From assembly GCA_023213315.1 (NCBI GenBank), contig JAKCPI010005449.1, positions 1 to 64,000 on the forward strand: DNA of 64,000 nucleotides, read 5' to 3'. The notes under the pieces were generated by a model. It was not told the DNA's origin. It did not search any database and was given only the letters and a program-made list of their open reading frames with translations. Made by a program: the position numbers and the translations under genes. Of this stretch, positions 21,677-33,640 are shown piece after piece. The stretch comes from Euborellia annulipes (Eukaryota > Arthropoda > Insecta > Dermaptera > Anisolabididae). Position 1 is the stretch's first letter. Each line of letters opens with the position of its first letter.

Positions 21677-23007
21677 TATTATTCCTAGCTGCTTTTCTTG
21701 GGAAGGCTTCCTTCCATTTGGAAATCTTCTAATTAAATAATTAAATATCTTTTATCCATTTCAAGAAATAAATATTGTATTACCGTACATATAATAAATT
21801 ATTATTATCCACATTATTCTATCCTATTTAGATCTAATACTACCTCGCCGACTTTCCTAGACAAAAAATTTCGGACTCCCTCTTAAAATAATCATGAGAT
21901 TGCTACTGAAAACAAGGGGTGGGGGTTGTTTACAGTAAGGGGTTACTGTAATAAATTTAATTATTATTCATAAGTCCTTCCCTGACCTTTAGAGTATAGA
22001 CAAAGCTCTTGTTTGAGTCAAAGGACAGTAAGTACTTCACGATAAATTTTATTTAAATTAGCTATAAATTCCATTAAATAAATGAGCGGTTAAATAAATT
22101 AAAACGTAGACCAATAATTTATACTATAGTTCATTTCTATATGACTTTTCATGCCGAAGGATAAAACCATTCTAGATTTAAGATTTCTTCATTAGAGGTC
22201 CTAGGATTTTGTTAAAAGAAGAATTCGGCATACAAGAAAAGGAGGTTAAAGATATAAGGATTTTGTTCCACACTCAAATTAGCATTAATAAAAAATTTAT
22301 GAATCATTAAAATTATAAAAATAAAAATAAAAAAAACTTTACATACAGTAGGTAAAAATTTTAAGTACAATAGCTACTTTTTTTCTTTCTACTTTTTTTT
22401 TTTTTAATATTTTCTTGATATCTGGTGTGAAGGTTGTTGATGATAAGATACAGGGATAAAATAGATTTCTATGGGCGAAATAAAATAAAAATAGCTAAAG
22501 TTATTACGGTATGTTGTTGTTGTGTGACTACAAAAGGAGACAAGGGACTAAACAACTAGTAAGGTAAATCAACTCTTCCTTTTTTTCTTTAACCTTTAAA
22601 GGGTCGTATAAAGTAAAGTATGGTAATCGAGTTGACGTTGACCGACAACCCTTTGGTGGAATTAATCTAAAAATTGAAATTTCATAAACAAGTGTCAAAA
22701 GAATATTCACTGTCCGCCTCTTTGTAATTTAGACGACAAATTGTTATAAGACTTGTTTTATTATTGGTATACTTACTTATTAGAAAAATTCCTAAAAACT
22801 CAAATCTTCATTCAAAAATGACAATCCTAATTTTCGACTATAATAATATTAATAAATAGCTTCTAAAAAAATAGACTTAGCTAGGCTACTGCTCATAAAA
22901 ATACTCGTGTCCACCAGGTGAGAATAAATTTTAATTTATATTTTTTAAAAATATAATAAAAAACTTAAAAAAAATGCTTTTATTTAAATTGAACTCAAAG
23001 GAGAGAA
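21677..23007. other. No gene recognised
   Basis: AT-rich sequence after the solo hammerhead-like motif. Small ORFs only; nothing supportable. Confidence 0.6.
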
Positions 23008-23284
23008 GCCCTCGGGGCTTGGTGTAGAGGTTAGCGTGCTAACCTCGTATACCAAACGTCGCGGGTTCGGACCCCAGGCAGTCCGATGATTTTATTTAAG
23101 CAAATTGGATACCAAATGGCTTAAATAAGAATGCCTGGACCCCATATATGTATATTAAATCAATAACGGTTATCGTAAATGTCTTATATGGCCTGAGTTG
23201 CCGAAAAAGACAGTGTGAATGTGTGTGTGAGTGTGAGTGTGAATGAGAAAAGTGTGAATGTTTTTTTTAGAAAAAAAAAAAGAG
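23008..23284 (+). mobile_element. SINE-A, full length
   Basis: Well-preserved copy: head GGCTTGGTGTAGAGGTTAGC, B box GGGTTCGGACCCC, palindromic middle, GTTGCCGAAAAAGAC box, TG-rich tail, final A run. Confidence 0.82.
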
Positions 23285-23343
23285 AAATAATTTGTTTTTT
23301 TAATAGTTTAATAATTATCACTTTAAATTAGTAAATATGCGAA

Positions 23344-23495
23344 CATGGGCGTAACTAGGGGGTCCCTGCCCCCCCCCCTCCCCCCAGAAAGCTCCTTGCC
23401 CCAAGAAAAATTGAGAAAATATGGGGCTTTCCAGGCCCACCGGAAGATAGCTGGTCCCATGGCCCCCCCAGCCAAATTCTCTAGTTACGCCCATG
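23344..23495. mobile_element. hAT-like MITE (CATGGGCGTAAC family), copy 1
   Basis: Perfect 8-bp target duplication TATGCGAA (23336-23343, 23496-23503). Ends CATGGGCGTAACTAG and CTAGTTACGCCCATG are perfect inverted repeats, with G- and C-runs inside. 152 bp, no ORF. A sister copy lies at 59223-59390. Confidence 0.88.
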
Positions 23496-23503
23496 TATGC
23501 GAA

Positions 23504-25163
23504 ATAAAAAATAAATGTTTCTAAATCATTAAAATTTAGACGACAAATTCTTATTTTGTTTTTAATGGTATTTACTTATTAGAAAAATGACTATAGACTA
23601 GGGAGCTTCATTAGATTCGGCTTTGGGTGACGGTGAGAAGAATGACAAGAAGGAACCAATAAACGTCTCGACGATCGAAGAAAACAAACCGTTTTTATTG
23701 ACTCCTTCTGTCTTTCTCACTGGACATGTAAAAATTTTAATCTTATTGTTTTTATTAATCAATAAAAGAAGAAAGTGTCCAACAAGTATTTACACAAATT
23801 CTTTGAAAAAGAACATTTTTAAAATTACTTGCGATCTTCAATATTAAAAAAAAAAAAAAAAATAGCGGACTAGTGATTAAATGAAGAACAATTTCCAATC
23901 CTAAACTCACAGCATTTATAATCTTTTTGTGTTCAAGTAACTACGGTAAGAATGCCTATTTTGACTCTACAGCCTCATAGCTATTTTATCCTCTTTTTCT
24001 GTGATTACTTCTTATAATAAAAAAAAAAAAAAAAAAAAATAGTGAAATTTTACACTAGATTTCAATAATTGAATAATTTTTTAATTACAAATTTGAGTTC
24101 ATTTTTATTTAGAGTAAGTTAACTGTAAAAATTTTATGACATTTTGCTTTTTGTTTTATGAAATACCTGTTATTCCAAATAACATTTTTAGATTCGTTTA
24201 GAAACTTTTTCAAATTCTGATTTGAAAAGTGAATTAATTATATATTCCCAATTTCTAAGGAAATATAAAATTTAATTTCCTTTTAGCTTAATGGAAGAAC
24301 GTTAAATTAAAAACTATTTTATTATTTACTGGAATTTTTTTTGTCAATACTCTCTTTTATCGTCCTGCGAGAGAGAGAGAGAGAGAGAAGGTGAGCTGGA
24401 TACAGTATACCAGGTACATATAAGTTAATTATGCCGTAAGTTTCCTCTTAAACAGAAAGCAAATTCAATTGTTAGACATCATTCCTGCCTTCCTTCCTGA
24501 GTTGTAACTAATTATTAATTAGTTTGTCTATTGTGTATGATTTCATCTGCTAGAATATATTAATGATAATAATAATAATTGAGTGACAAGTTGCCTTCTG
24601 ACCTTAGGCCTTGAAAAGGGAGTTCATTGCCATTAATAGATAATAGAAATATAATGTCTTTTTTTAGCCTCTTGAGTTAAATCAATATTTGCTCATCATT
24701 TGAATCTATTTATAATCCTATGATATATTAGATATAGATTAAGTTAGTTTGGATGTTGATAGATTAGGAAATTCCAATGTCTTGAATTGAGAGTGAATAC
24801 AAACGCACATTATTTATTATTATTGATATTAATTTCTTAAGATAGCTTACTTATCCAGTAGGACATGGGATGATATTTTTATATTTTAAAAACACCTACA
24901 TAGGCATAAAACACATAAAAGAGTTTTTTTATAGAGTCTCGTCATCAAAGAAATGAATTTGAAAAAAATTAAGTGATAAAAAAAAAGAAAAAGGAATCAA
25001 TTTCTATTTGATTCATTTCAGCTTGTCTATTAAAAGAAAATATAAAAAATTTTAAGAACTAGAATCTCAAACTAGGATAATTTCCTCTGGATTAAAAACA
25101 ATTCCAGGTTAATCAGATTATTTAAATATAATATTAAATAAAACCTTATTAACCTGGAACTGA
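23504..25163. other. No gene recognised
   Basis: AT-rich, with poly(A) at 23847-23862 and 24020-24039 and a GA microsatellite at 24367-24389. A 74-codon ORF at 23623-23847 has no family signature. Confidence 0.6.
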
Positions 25164-25275
25164 CCCTCGGGCTTGGGGTAGTTGGTAGCGACCCTGCCTT
25201 GTATACCAAGAGTCGCGGGTTTGGACCCCAGGTATGTCCCTGAGCGATGCACTAAGTTAGGCACCACAACAAATA
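25164..25275 (+). mobile_element. SINE-A-like head, truncated or variant
   Basis: tRNA-like head with GGGTAGTTGGTAGCG and B box GGGTTTGGACCCC, then GTCCCTGAGCGATGC in place of the usual middle. No TG-rich tail. Either a 3'-replaced relative or a tRNA-like repeat of another family. Confidence 0.55.
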
Positions 25276-27124
25276 AAATCTGATTAAAAAAATGTCAACT
25301 AATTACAATATATTTTATGGTAAAGATCAATAAGGTTAAAGTTCTAAGATTTAATGAATAAACGAGAGAATTATAAGCCTATATGTACATGTGTCTACAT
25401 ACCGGTATATTATAGTAAGTTTATGCGTCTTTATGCCAATATTTCAAGTGAGTTAATTTCACCCATTTACTAGTGTAAAGTGCCAATCTCGTTCTCTCTA
25501 TTTATTATTATAAAATGATACTATTTTATAACCAATTAAATATTAGTAAATAAACATTTAGAGGATGTATATATATATGAGGTTGTAATCTAGATTAATT
25601 TCATTCATATTTAATGTTGTTTACACAAGTATATAATAGCTCCCGGGTATATGTGCTTTCCAATCAGTGCATTAATTTCCAACGATAGTCTCTATGATAA
25701 CGCCTCTATTCATGAAGAAATAACGATTGAATCAACTTTATCTAAACATTTAACAATTATTTGTTCATCTGAACGAAAAAAATTTATAGCTTTTTTATTG
25801 CAATGAAAAAGAAAAAGAGGAATCGTGAATGAAAGTTATTTTAATTTTTGATGAATAATTTTCTATTTAAATTTGCATATATTTTTTTTTTTTTATTACA
25901 ATTCTCTCTTTTTCTATTGAATTAATAATAAAAATTAAATTAATAAAGGTTATTTAGAAAATAATATTTAAATGAAAATTACTATTGTACTAAATGCGTC
26001 ATTTATTAAATGGATAAAATTAAAATCTTAAAAACTGTGAATTATATTCTTCATGAAAATAGCCAATTGTGGCTTGAACTTGATAAGAGATTAAAATTAT
26101 TATTTGATGAAATAGATCTGATTTTTGGGCCAATTTAGGAAAACTTTAAATAACTGACCAATCGAAAAATCCATTTTCAAATTTAGTCATTTGCATACCT
26201 TCTCACAGCGGCACAAGTTAACTTGCATTTTTCAATGGAAAACAAAATTTGGAATCTTACAAGAAAACTCACCAGGAATATTTAATACCATATTCATTCA
26301 AGATTTATTTTAGCAAGGCAAGAAAACATTTATTTCAAGAAACCAAATCTCAATCCGCCCTTGTCTCGGATTGCTATTTAACAAGCCTGGCATGGGATAT
26401 CAGTAGTTAAAGGCCAAATTAAATCAATGTTTTTTGAGATACTATTTTTTTTTTAGTATTTTCGACATATTTGATCATATAGATTTTAAATGATACACAC
26501 ATCTCACACATTCACTAGTGGCCCTTGGTCGTTTCCGCCTATCTCCACCCATTGAGTTTTTTTTTAATAATAGCCATATATAGCCTATAATAATTATAAC
26601 AATTATTAACAATTATTGTTAATAAGAAGTATGTTAAATGGCCATTTAAAAAAAAAAAAAAAAAAAAAAAACTATAAAAGCCAATAATTTTTTTTTTTAC
26701 AACGCTTTTTTTTTCAATGTGAACAGTTTAATCAAGCAAGTGGAATGGGAATATAAATGTAAATTTTTCAAAAATAATTTTAATCAATAGAGATAACTCA
26801 CTCTTTTCACTAGAAGGGATAAATTTAGATATGTGTTTTTATGAGACTCTTAAATTTAGAGAGAACCTTGATAAGTAAAAAAAAAATTATTTAAAGCTAG
26901 AGTCGAAAAAGATTAATTATTATTATTATTATTCAAATAAATTGATTTTTTTCATCAATAAAACATGGAAAGCACTAATAAAAAAACTATGATTCAATTA
27001 AATCTCAACTTTTCAAGGGATCAATAATATGTTTAAAAATAATATGATTAAATAAGAATTTCATCAAGTTTGTCCCCCCCCCCTCCGTACCCGAGAGGTT
27101 ATTGACAATTGTCAATATTGATAA
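25276..27124. other. No gene recognised
   Basis: AT-rich, with poly(T) near 25883 and poly(A) at 26648-26670. No gene signal. Confidence 0.6.
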
Positions 27125-27240
27125 TCTAAAAGCCAAGGTGAGTGGACCCCTGGCAGGTGGATTGTTGAACTCTAAATCGTATAAATAAATATGCCTGGGC
27201 TCTTAATGTCCTAAGTTGCAGAAAAAACTTTAAAAAAAGT
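27125..27240 (+). mobile_element. Degenerate SINE-A fragment
   Basis: Retains weak versions of the middle and the boxes AAATATGCCTGG and CCTAAGTTGCAGAAAAAAC. Head and tail are not clear. Confidence 0.4.
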
Positions 27241-27917
27241 TTGTGCTTTTTGTGGAGTTTGTTCTCTTAGTCTTTCACGTTCTCTAAAAACATGACAGAA
27301 TGACAAACGGACAATACAATACCCTGGGTGCAAAATGCAATTTACCATCAATTCAAATATTCATTTTTTTTTTCAATTCCAACATCTTAAAATATAAATA
27401 TTAATATTCTGTATGTTTATACTAGGTAGTTTGAAACTTGCATATTAAAACATTTCAAATTCGAAGTATTTGATTATCTTTGATTAGCAAGTGTGTGCAA
27501 GCATGCATGTTTTATTTGGGAATGAGGTAAGAGGCCTCAAGGTAAAGGGCTGAGCAAATTTCTCCCAATTACCAGGCTTAACTTATTCGAAGTGGAAGGT
27601 TGCCTAGCTGCAGGCGGTTCCATTCACCTGCTATGATTTGAAATGCTAAAGATATCGAAATACAATACTTATTGGGTTATTTTTGATAGTTTTGCAATTA
27701 CTTGTTGATCAATGAATAATAAAGAGTGGTTTAAATGGAGGAAAATACATAATTTTTTTTTTTGGTAAATTATCACTATTTCTAACTTGCTCCAACAGCG
27801 AATTGTGAGTAATCCATAAAATTTCCAAAAACAATGCCATAAATATTAACAAAAATTATAGAATCTGTCCCTTAAAGCCGAAGTAGACAGCTCGCTTCAG
27901 GTTTTAATTATGGATTC
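27241..27917. other. No gene recognised
   Basis: AT-rich sequence; nothing identifiable. Confidence 0.6.
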
Positions 27918-28010
27918 AATGATGACGTCATGGCTTATAACACGACATGCTGATAGATGGGCGAACAAATTTAAGGCGATGTAATAAAAATTTCACTTTA
28001 AAAAATGTTA
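27918..28010 (+). repeat. Dispersed repeat with CRE-type palindrome, copy 1
   Basis: About 90 bp homologous to 61212-61305, sharing TGACGTCA (27923-27930), ACATGCTGATAG-like and CACTTTAAAAAA boxes. TGACGTCA is the classical CREB/ATF site, but no promoter context is visible, so a repeat-family motif is equally likely. Confidence 0.5.
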
Positions 28011-28705
28011 ACAATATTAAAGAAGACATCCGACACAACGACAGAGAGAAAAAGGCTATAATAAACGAAATGTTTCTTATTATAGGCCTATTAATTTTCA
28101 AAACTTCAAAGACCATTCAAAAAGTTGAGAAATGTCATGTCTGCAAATATATTTTCATATAAACTTTTTATTTTTAAGCTTATATATGAATATTTTTTTA
28201 TAGTTAATTTAAAAAATCTCATTACATATTTTTATGTCCTTTTAATGATAAACATTAATATTTACTTTGTGCATCTATCTTTTTGGAGCGTATAATTATA
28301 ATACTTTTTCTATTTCTCTTTTGATGTAAAATAATATAATTTGGTTAATTTTTTGCACTTTAACACAAAAGCATTTGCTAATTTTCGAAACAATAACAAA
28401 TTCTAATCTACTTATTAAAAAGTAACCTAACTGCAGACTAATAATTTAATCCTATTTTAACTTTATAATTTAATAATATCATACATTTTGGAGTTTAAAT
28501 AATAATAATAATAATAAGCTTTAAAACAAAACTCGGTTTGTATTTGTACCTTCCAAGTTGTCAACAGAAAAATATGGAAATAATTGATGGAGTATCAATG
28601 GTCGGGGGATTGATTATTCCATCCAGGGATTTCCAGAGTAAACAAAACATATTAGTCGGTAATCAGATACATTTCTAGAATTAGATTTATTTTGAGGATA
28701 TAAAA
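28011..28705. other. No gene recognised
   Basis: AT-rich, with a short AAT run at 28499-28516. No feature. Confidence 0.6.
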
Positions 28706-28713
28706 ATTAGTTC

Positions 28714-29170
28714 GGGGGCTCGCTGGTGTAATGGGTTAGGATGTTGGCTTCTACAAAGAAGATCCGTGTTCAAATTCTGGGTTTGAGGGATTTTTCATTA
28801 AAACTTCTTCTTCTTCCTTCGCCTTTATTATTCCCGCGATGCGGGGTCGGCGGTCCTAACTTTAGCCCTCCATTCTACCCTATCCAATGATGATGTCTCC
28901 GACAGGCCAAGCTCGGTCATATCTCTCTTGATCCGGTGAAGCCAAGTCATCCTAGGTGCTCCTCTACGTTGACGTCCGAGGAGCCCCATATCGTACGCCG
29001 TCCTCGGCACTCCACTACTCTCTTGGCGTACGACATGACCAAACCAGCGGAGAAGCTTCGAAAGTAGAGGGCTCCATGCCGGTGCCGAGGGAGTCCCTCC
29101 TGAAACTAGGACATCATCCCTAGCATAGAAGAGGTTGGATTAGAGGAACCGGGTGGAACCAGAAATAAGG
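28714..29170 (-). mobile_element. Chimeric insertion: tRNA-like sequence joined to an RTE-like LINE 3' end
   Basis: The 8-bp repeat ATTAGTTC flanks the unit (28706-28713, 29171-29178). Positions 28714-28785 resemble a tRNA in plus orientation (A-box region TGGTGTAATGGGTTAG, B-box-like GTTCAAATTC). From about 28799 the sequence is a minus-strand LINE end with a GAAGAAGAAG terminal run. The pairing could be one template-switched insertion or a LINE next to an older tRNA-like repeat; the shared flanking octamer favours one event. Confidence 0.5.
28828..29100 (-). pseudogene. C-terminal fragment of RTE-like reverse transcriptase ORF
   Basis: An open frame on the minus strand encodes about 90 residues ending at a stop (28828-28830). 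It includes LLRWFGHVVR, RQRRGAPRMTWLHRIKRD and a Trp-rich end (VEWRAKVRTADPASRE). The RWFGHV and R-R-G-x-P-R-x-T-W blocks are typical of the C-terminal tail of RTE-type and related LINE polyproteins. The RT and endonuclease domains are absent (5' truncation near 29170), so it cannot be autonomous. Confidence 0.72.
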
Positions 29171-29325
29171 ATTAGTTCACTAACTAGAAAAAAAGGATAT
29201 AATGTAACTCCTCGGCAGGGCCGCAGACAGGGGGGCAGGGGGGCTATATCCCCGGGGCCGGCCCCCGGGGCCGGGCCCATTGCGCTCCCACCTTAAAATT
29301 CTAATAAAAAATAATTTTCATGGTT

Positions 29326-29640
29326 AAAATTTCAATTAAAAAAAATCATTTTCTTGAAATTTTTTCTTCAGGGTCCTTTAAGCTCAAATCTTAAAATTTC
29401 AATAAAAAAAAAATCATTTTCTTGAAATTTTTTTCCTCAAGGGGCCCGGGCCCTTTAAGCTCAAATCTTAAAATTTCAATCAAAAAAAAAAATCATTTTC
29501 TTGAAATTTTTTTCCTCAAGGGGCCCGGACCCTTTAAGCTCAAATCTTAAAATTTCAATAAAAAAATAGGTAAGAGAAAGTAAAAATCATTTTCTTGAAA
29601 TTTTTTTCTTCAGGGGCCCGGGCCTTTTAATCTCAAATCA
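29326..29640. repeat. Tandem repeat, about 78-bp unit, four copies
   Basis: Units begin AAAATTTCAAT at 29326, 29393, 29470 and 29549. The first lacks the GGGGCCCGGGCC segment present in later ones. Entirely internal to the hAT-like element at 29216-29982. Confidence 0.75.
29566..29582 (+). mobile_element. H-element right-end remnant or excision footprint
   Basis: ATAGGTAAGAGAAAGTA, identical to the right terminus of full-length H elements, sits inside the A tract of one tandem unit. The neighbouring units show the uninterrupted tract, so the gained sequence is bounded precisely. Confidence 0.6.
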
Positions 29641-29990
29641 ATCTTGTTCACGACTCAGGATAGCTAAAAACGCAGATTTCAGTGTCTAATTTTCAAAAAA
29701 TTTTCCATATCCCCAGATTTTTCCGGAAATCCTCTGTCCGGATCTGCCCTCGATAAATTATTGTAACTCTTTGTTTAGGAAACTTTGAAAAATTTTTAAA
29801 TAACTTTATTTAAATAAATATTGTAAGCTATATATAACTATGTCAAAAACTATGTAAAAAATTGTTGGCATGAAGGCCACAATAGCCTTTTATATACTAA
29901 AAAAAACTTTGTTTTTTTTTTTTTTTGGGGGGGCCGTAATAGTATGTAGCCCCGGGGCCCGTCAAGTCTGTCTGCGGCCCTGCTCCTCGG

Positions 29991-30643
29991 GGTGCGATAG
30001 ATGGTTACGGCCAGAGGCCGGTTGAGCTTGAGGTGTGTGTCTTCGAGCACGTAAGCACCGCGGGTAAATAAACAGAAATCCCGATAAGAATTTCAAATAA
30101 TAATAATAATAAGTTCGGAGGCAAAATCAAATTTCTCATCTTTCTAATGGACCGATTGAGAAAAAATTGTTCTCACATACAATTTTACGATGTATGCATA
30201 AGAAGTAGGTAGGAATAATAAGATAAAAATTTTATATAACCCACCCTGCCGCCTATTCATAAAAAAATTACAGCTCTGAATGAATATATTAACTCATAAA
30301 AAAGCCATAATGCATTTACATCACATACATTGAGTGAAATGAAAAGGATAAAAGAACTCATATAATACATATGTATAGAATGTCGACTATATTCATCAAA
30401 ACAGTAGAGTTATATTTTAATAAAAATCACACTCAATCTGCTTTTTGAATAATATAATTTATTAACAAAAAATATTTCATTTTTACTTAATTCGAAAATT
30501 TTAGAACGTTGAGTTTTAAACTCATAAAATATTAATTGTTAATCTCTTTTTTTTTACCAGTAAAATTAAAATTTTTTTATTTATTTTCTTGAGCAATACA
30601 TTTTTATATATTAATTGATTGCAATACTGAAATAATAAAGAAT

Positions 30644-30647
<4 letters not shown>
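29991..30647. other. No gene recognised
   Basis: AT-rich, with a short AAT run (30096-30111). No feature. Confidence 0.6.
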
Positions 30648-30679
<32 letters not shown>

Positions 30680-30923
30680 ACTCACACACTTTTTTCTTAT
30701 TCACTCACACATTCACACAGTCTTTTCGGCAACTTAGGCCATTTAAGACTTTTACGATAACCGTTATTTAATAATATATATTTATTTGGAATCCAGGCAT
30801 TCTTATTTAAGCCATTTAGTATCCAAATGGCTTAAATAAAATCATCGGACTGCCTGGGGTCCGAACCCGCGACTTTTGGTTTACGAGGTTAGCACGCTAA
30901 CCTCTACGCCAAACCCCGAGGGC
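30648..30923 (-). mobile_element. SINE-A, full length
   Basis: Minus strand. The T run at 30648-30675 is the poly(A) tail, followed by the CACTCACAC-rich tail, CAGTCTTTTCGGCAAC, the palindromic middle, and the head with B box GGGGTCCGAACCC and A-box region CACGCTAACCTC. Confidence 0.82.
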
Positions 30924-33049
30924 GAATAAATTTCTTATATAAAAATGTAAATATTTCAAGAAAATAGAGGATTGTGATATGATGTCGTTCCAAATTATCT
31001 GTTAACATTTTTTTTTCTATCAGTATTCATGAGGTAAATCAATTTTTTCAATTATGATAAAATCGAAAAAAAGCTAAAAACGAAAAGAGTGACATTCAAA
31101 CAATTTTGGAAAGGGAGGGGGGAATAATAGTCAAGATCATCTAAAATTGAAAATGATTTTATTAAAAATCATGTTTTTCAATCTTATAAATTTGAAATTT
31201 GTATGGTTTAATATACCTAAGAACCATAAACTGAATCAGCTCATTAATAAAGGGAGCTTCGATATACTCATTATTCTTGAAGAATGGTCGATGGGAGAAA
31301 ATTTTTCCATTTGTTGAAATTCATTTGACCTCTATATTTTTTTAAGGGAAGTCTGGTCCATAATAATAATTAAATAATTTTTTTTTTTTAAGATTTTAAA
31401 TTCAAGATGGATTTCAATCCATATCCAAAATACAGGATTGGATAGGATTTAGAGATGAATAATAGATCCAAAATGATCCTGCCCCTCCCCGTATATAATA
31501 AAAATTGTCTTGTTACTTTCAATTAATCTCTAACTCAAAAAAAGCGATTTTTCAGGAAAGCCGATTAAAGTTTCTGCTTTAAAGTGGGTTATGGAAAGGA
31601 AATTTCCTTTCCGTTCATAACCGTTGCCTGCGTTATCCGATTGCTGAAATTTTGCACGAATCATCACAATCATAGAACTCTCCTATAAATTTCCAAAGGT
31701 TTTTCCCACTCTCAATAACATGATTATTTTTTTTAAATGATGAAGGGAGAGAGGATGTCAGCCAAAAAAGGAGCCTCTATCGAATAAATGATTTTTTTTT
31801 TTTCAGGAAAACTCCAAGATGATCCTTTCTTGCGCCGAAATATTTCAGGTTTCAGTCACAAATCCAAGATGGCTCACTTACCCGCGCTCAATCTAGGGGT
31901 GATCCACTAAGAAGTTTAAGAAACTTAACTTGATAATCGATGTAGTTTATTTAATTTAATTTCTAACTCTTTGATTCATCCAGGTTCAGTGAAATTTGTA
32001 AGTAAAATTTTTTTTTCATATTCTAGTAAATATTTATGAGCCTTTTAATTAGAAGTGGAATTTAAACTAGAATGCCTAGTAATTACTTGCAAAATATTTA
32101 GATTAACTAATACTGTAGAAATATCTAACCAGTGAAGATAGGGTGGTCTGAATTCTCTTCCCCCTGAAATATTTGAGGTTTCACCCACAATATTAAAAAT
32201 AATTTAACCCTAACATTTAAATTAATTTTTATTCAACAATCTTTTCTAATAATTTCCAGATGATTGACCTGAATTAAATAAAAATTTAACAGTTTGAAAA
32301 CATTAATATTATAGAAACAAAAAAAGCTAAAGATCTGTAAAAATTTGATTTCTTAATAATGCTATATTTAAATTGTTTTCTGGCTGAGATTATTGAATTA
32401 TGGCCGTATTAGGTAAAATAATTATTTCATGTCTTTTTAGTTCTTTTTTTACTTTCTCGTTATACTAGTACCACTAGTATATATATTTTCATTAGCTTCA
32501 TTTCACTTTCTCTTCTAATAGGTTGGTTCATCTTAAGTTAATTGATTTTTTAAAGCTTCTGTTATATCTATACTGGTATATATTTATTTTTTTTCTTCAA
32601 AAATTCCGAGATAACGAATAGCCACCCTTAGAAACTTATTGACATGTTACTTTTTAAGGGAAGCAATCTTTTCAACGCGGATAGGTTATTTATGATTGAG
32701 ATGGCAACTGAATCTGAATGAATTTGAGAAAAATCCCTTCCAAGGTGAGCTTGGACATTAATCACCCTCTGGAGAGGGACTGGGGGTTGTTTTTTTCTTT
32801 GCATCGAACTTGAAACATATCCTTTAAAAAAGGAAGAAAAAAAAACAAACCACCTGTGATAGAAAGAAGACTCTTAATGTCGTCTCTCAGGATCTCTTTA
32901 TTATAGAATTATCAGTTCAAAAAACTTCTTTCTATATACAAGTGTTTGTTAAAAAATGTTCAAAATCAGTTTGTTAAAAAAAGATAAAATTGTATAAGTT
33001 ACCAATACTTAAATTAATTATATTGTATCCTATGAAAAACTTTAAATCT
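30924..33049. other. No gene recognised
   Basis: About 2.1 kb of AT-rich DNA. ACTTTCTC-like sequence at 32451 and 32503 recalls H-element ends, but no hairpin or interior follows. Nothing else is identifiable. Confidence 0.55.
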
Positions 33050-33396
33050 GTTTTGATTAGGGTCCGACCGAAACAAGATTTTCAGCCGAAACCGAAACCG
33101 AAACCGAATATTCGGCCTCAACCTTAGTTTCGGCCGAAACCGTAACCGAAACCGAAACTTGTATTTCTTATAAAAAATTTTTTTCATTTTATCTTTTTTT
33201 TTTTGAATTTTTTTCCCTTCGGTGAAAATCATTTTACCTTTTTTTTAGGGAGACTAAATTTTTTTTTCTCCCTCAAGTGCAAATTATTTGACCTTTTTTT
33301 TTTTTTATAATTCGAAGAGAAGTTGCTGTTGATGTTATGGAATGGAAAAGAATAAGTACAGGTGCAGCAAATGAAGAGAGCCTTTGGATGCCAAAT

Positions 33397-33453
33397 GCCG
33401 AAAAGGAGACGTTTCGGACAAAATTTATTCGTCCATCTTCAGTCCTCGTTGGC
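33397..33453 (-). ncRNA. Hammerhead-ribozyme-like motif, intact core
   Basis: Minus-strand twin of 34579-34635, identical in sequence across the motif: CUGAAGA, stem II GGAC/GUCC, GAAAC, GUC, stem I AGGA/UCCU plus an outer GCC/GGC pairing across an internal loop. Confidence 0.65.
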
Positions 33454-33640
33454 TTATAAATTAATTAGGCACAAAGTTGTCATTGTTGTCTCGGCACGAA
33501 TTTGTGCGCATGTATATTTTTTTATAAAAACAGGCGAGTGTCAATGTTTCGTGAGTGTCTATAAGATAAATCTTATTATCTTATAGACACTCACGAAACA
33601 TTGACACTCGCCTGTTTTTATAAAAAAATATACATAAATC

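Larger units (their letters stand above)
29216..29982. mobile_element. hAT-like element with internal ~78-bp tandem repeats
   Basis: Perfect 8-bp target duplication CTCCTCGG (29208-29215, 29983-29990). Terminal inverted repeats CAGGGCCGCAGACAG and CTGTCTGCGGCCCTG. Inside are about four tandem units (29326-29640; spacing 67, 77 and 79 bp), each with TCATTTTCTTGAAATTTTTT and CTTTAAGCTCAAATCTT. No transposase ORF. One unit has gained a 17-bp H-element end (29566-29582). Confidence 0.85.

Noticed and set aside
28714..28785. Functional tRNA gene
   Set aside because: A and B boxes are recognisable but acceptor and T-arm pairing fail. The same holds for the tRNA-like pieces at 40765, 42523, 47655 and 55548.
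32451..32515. Additional H-element copy
   Set aside because: Only ACTTTCTC-like octamers are shared; there is no hairpin, interior or opposite end.
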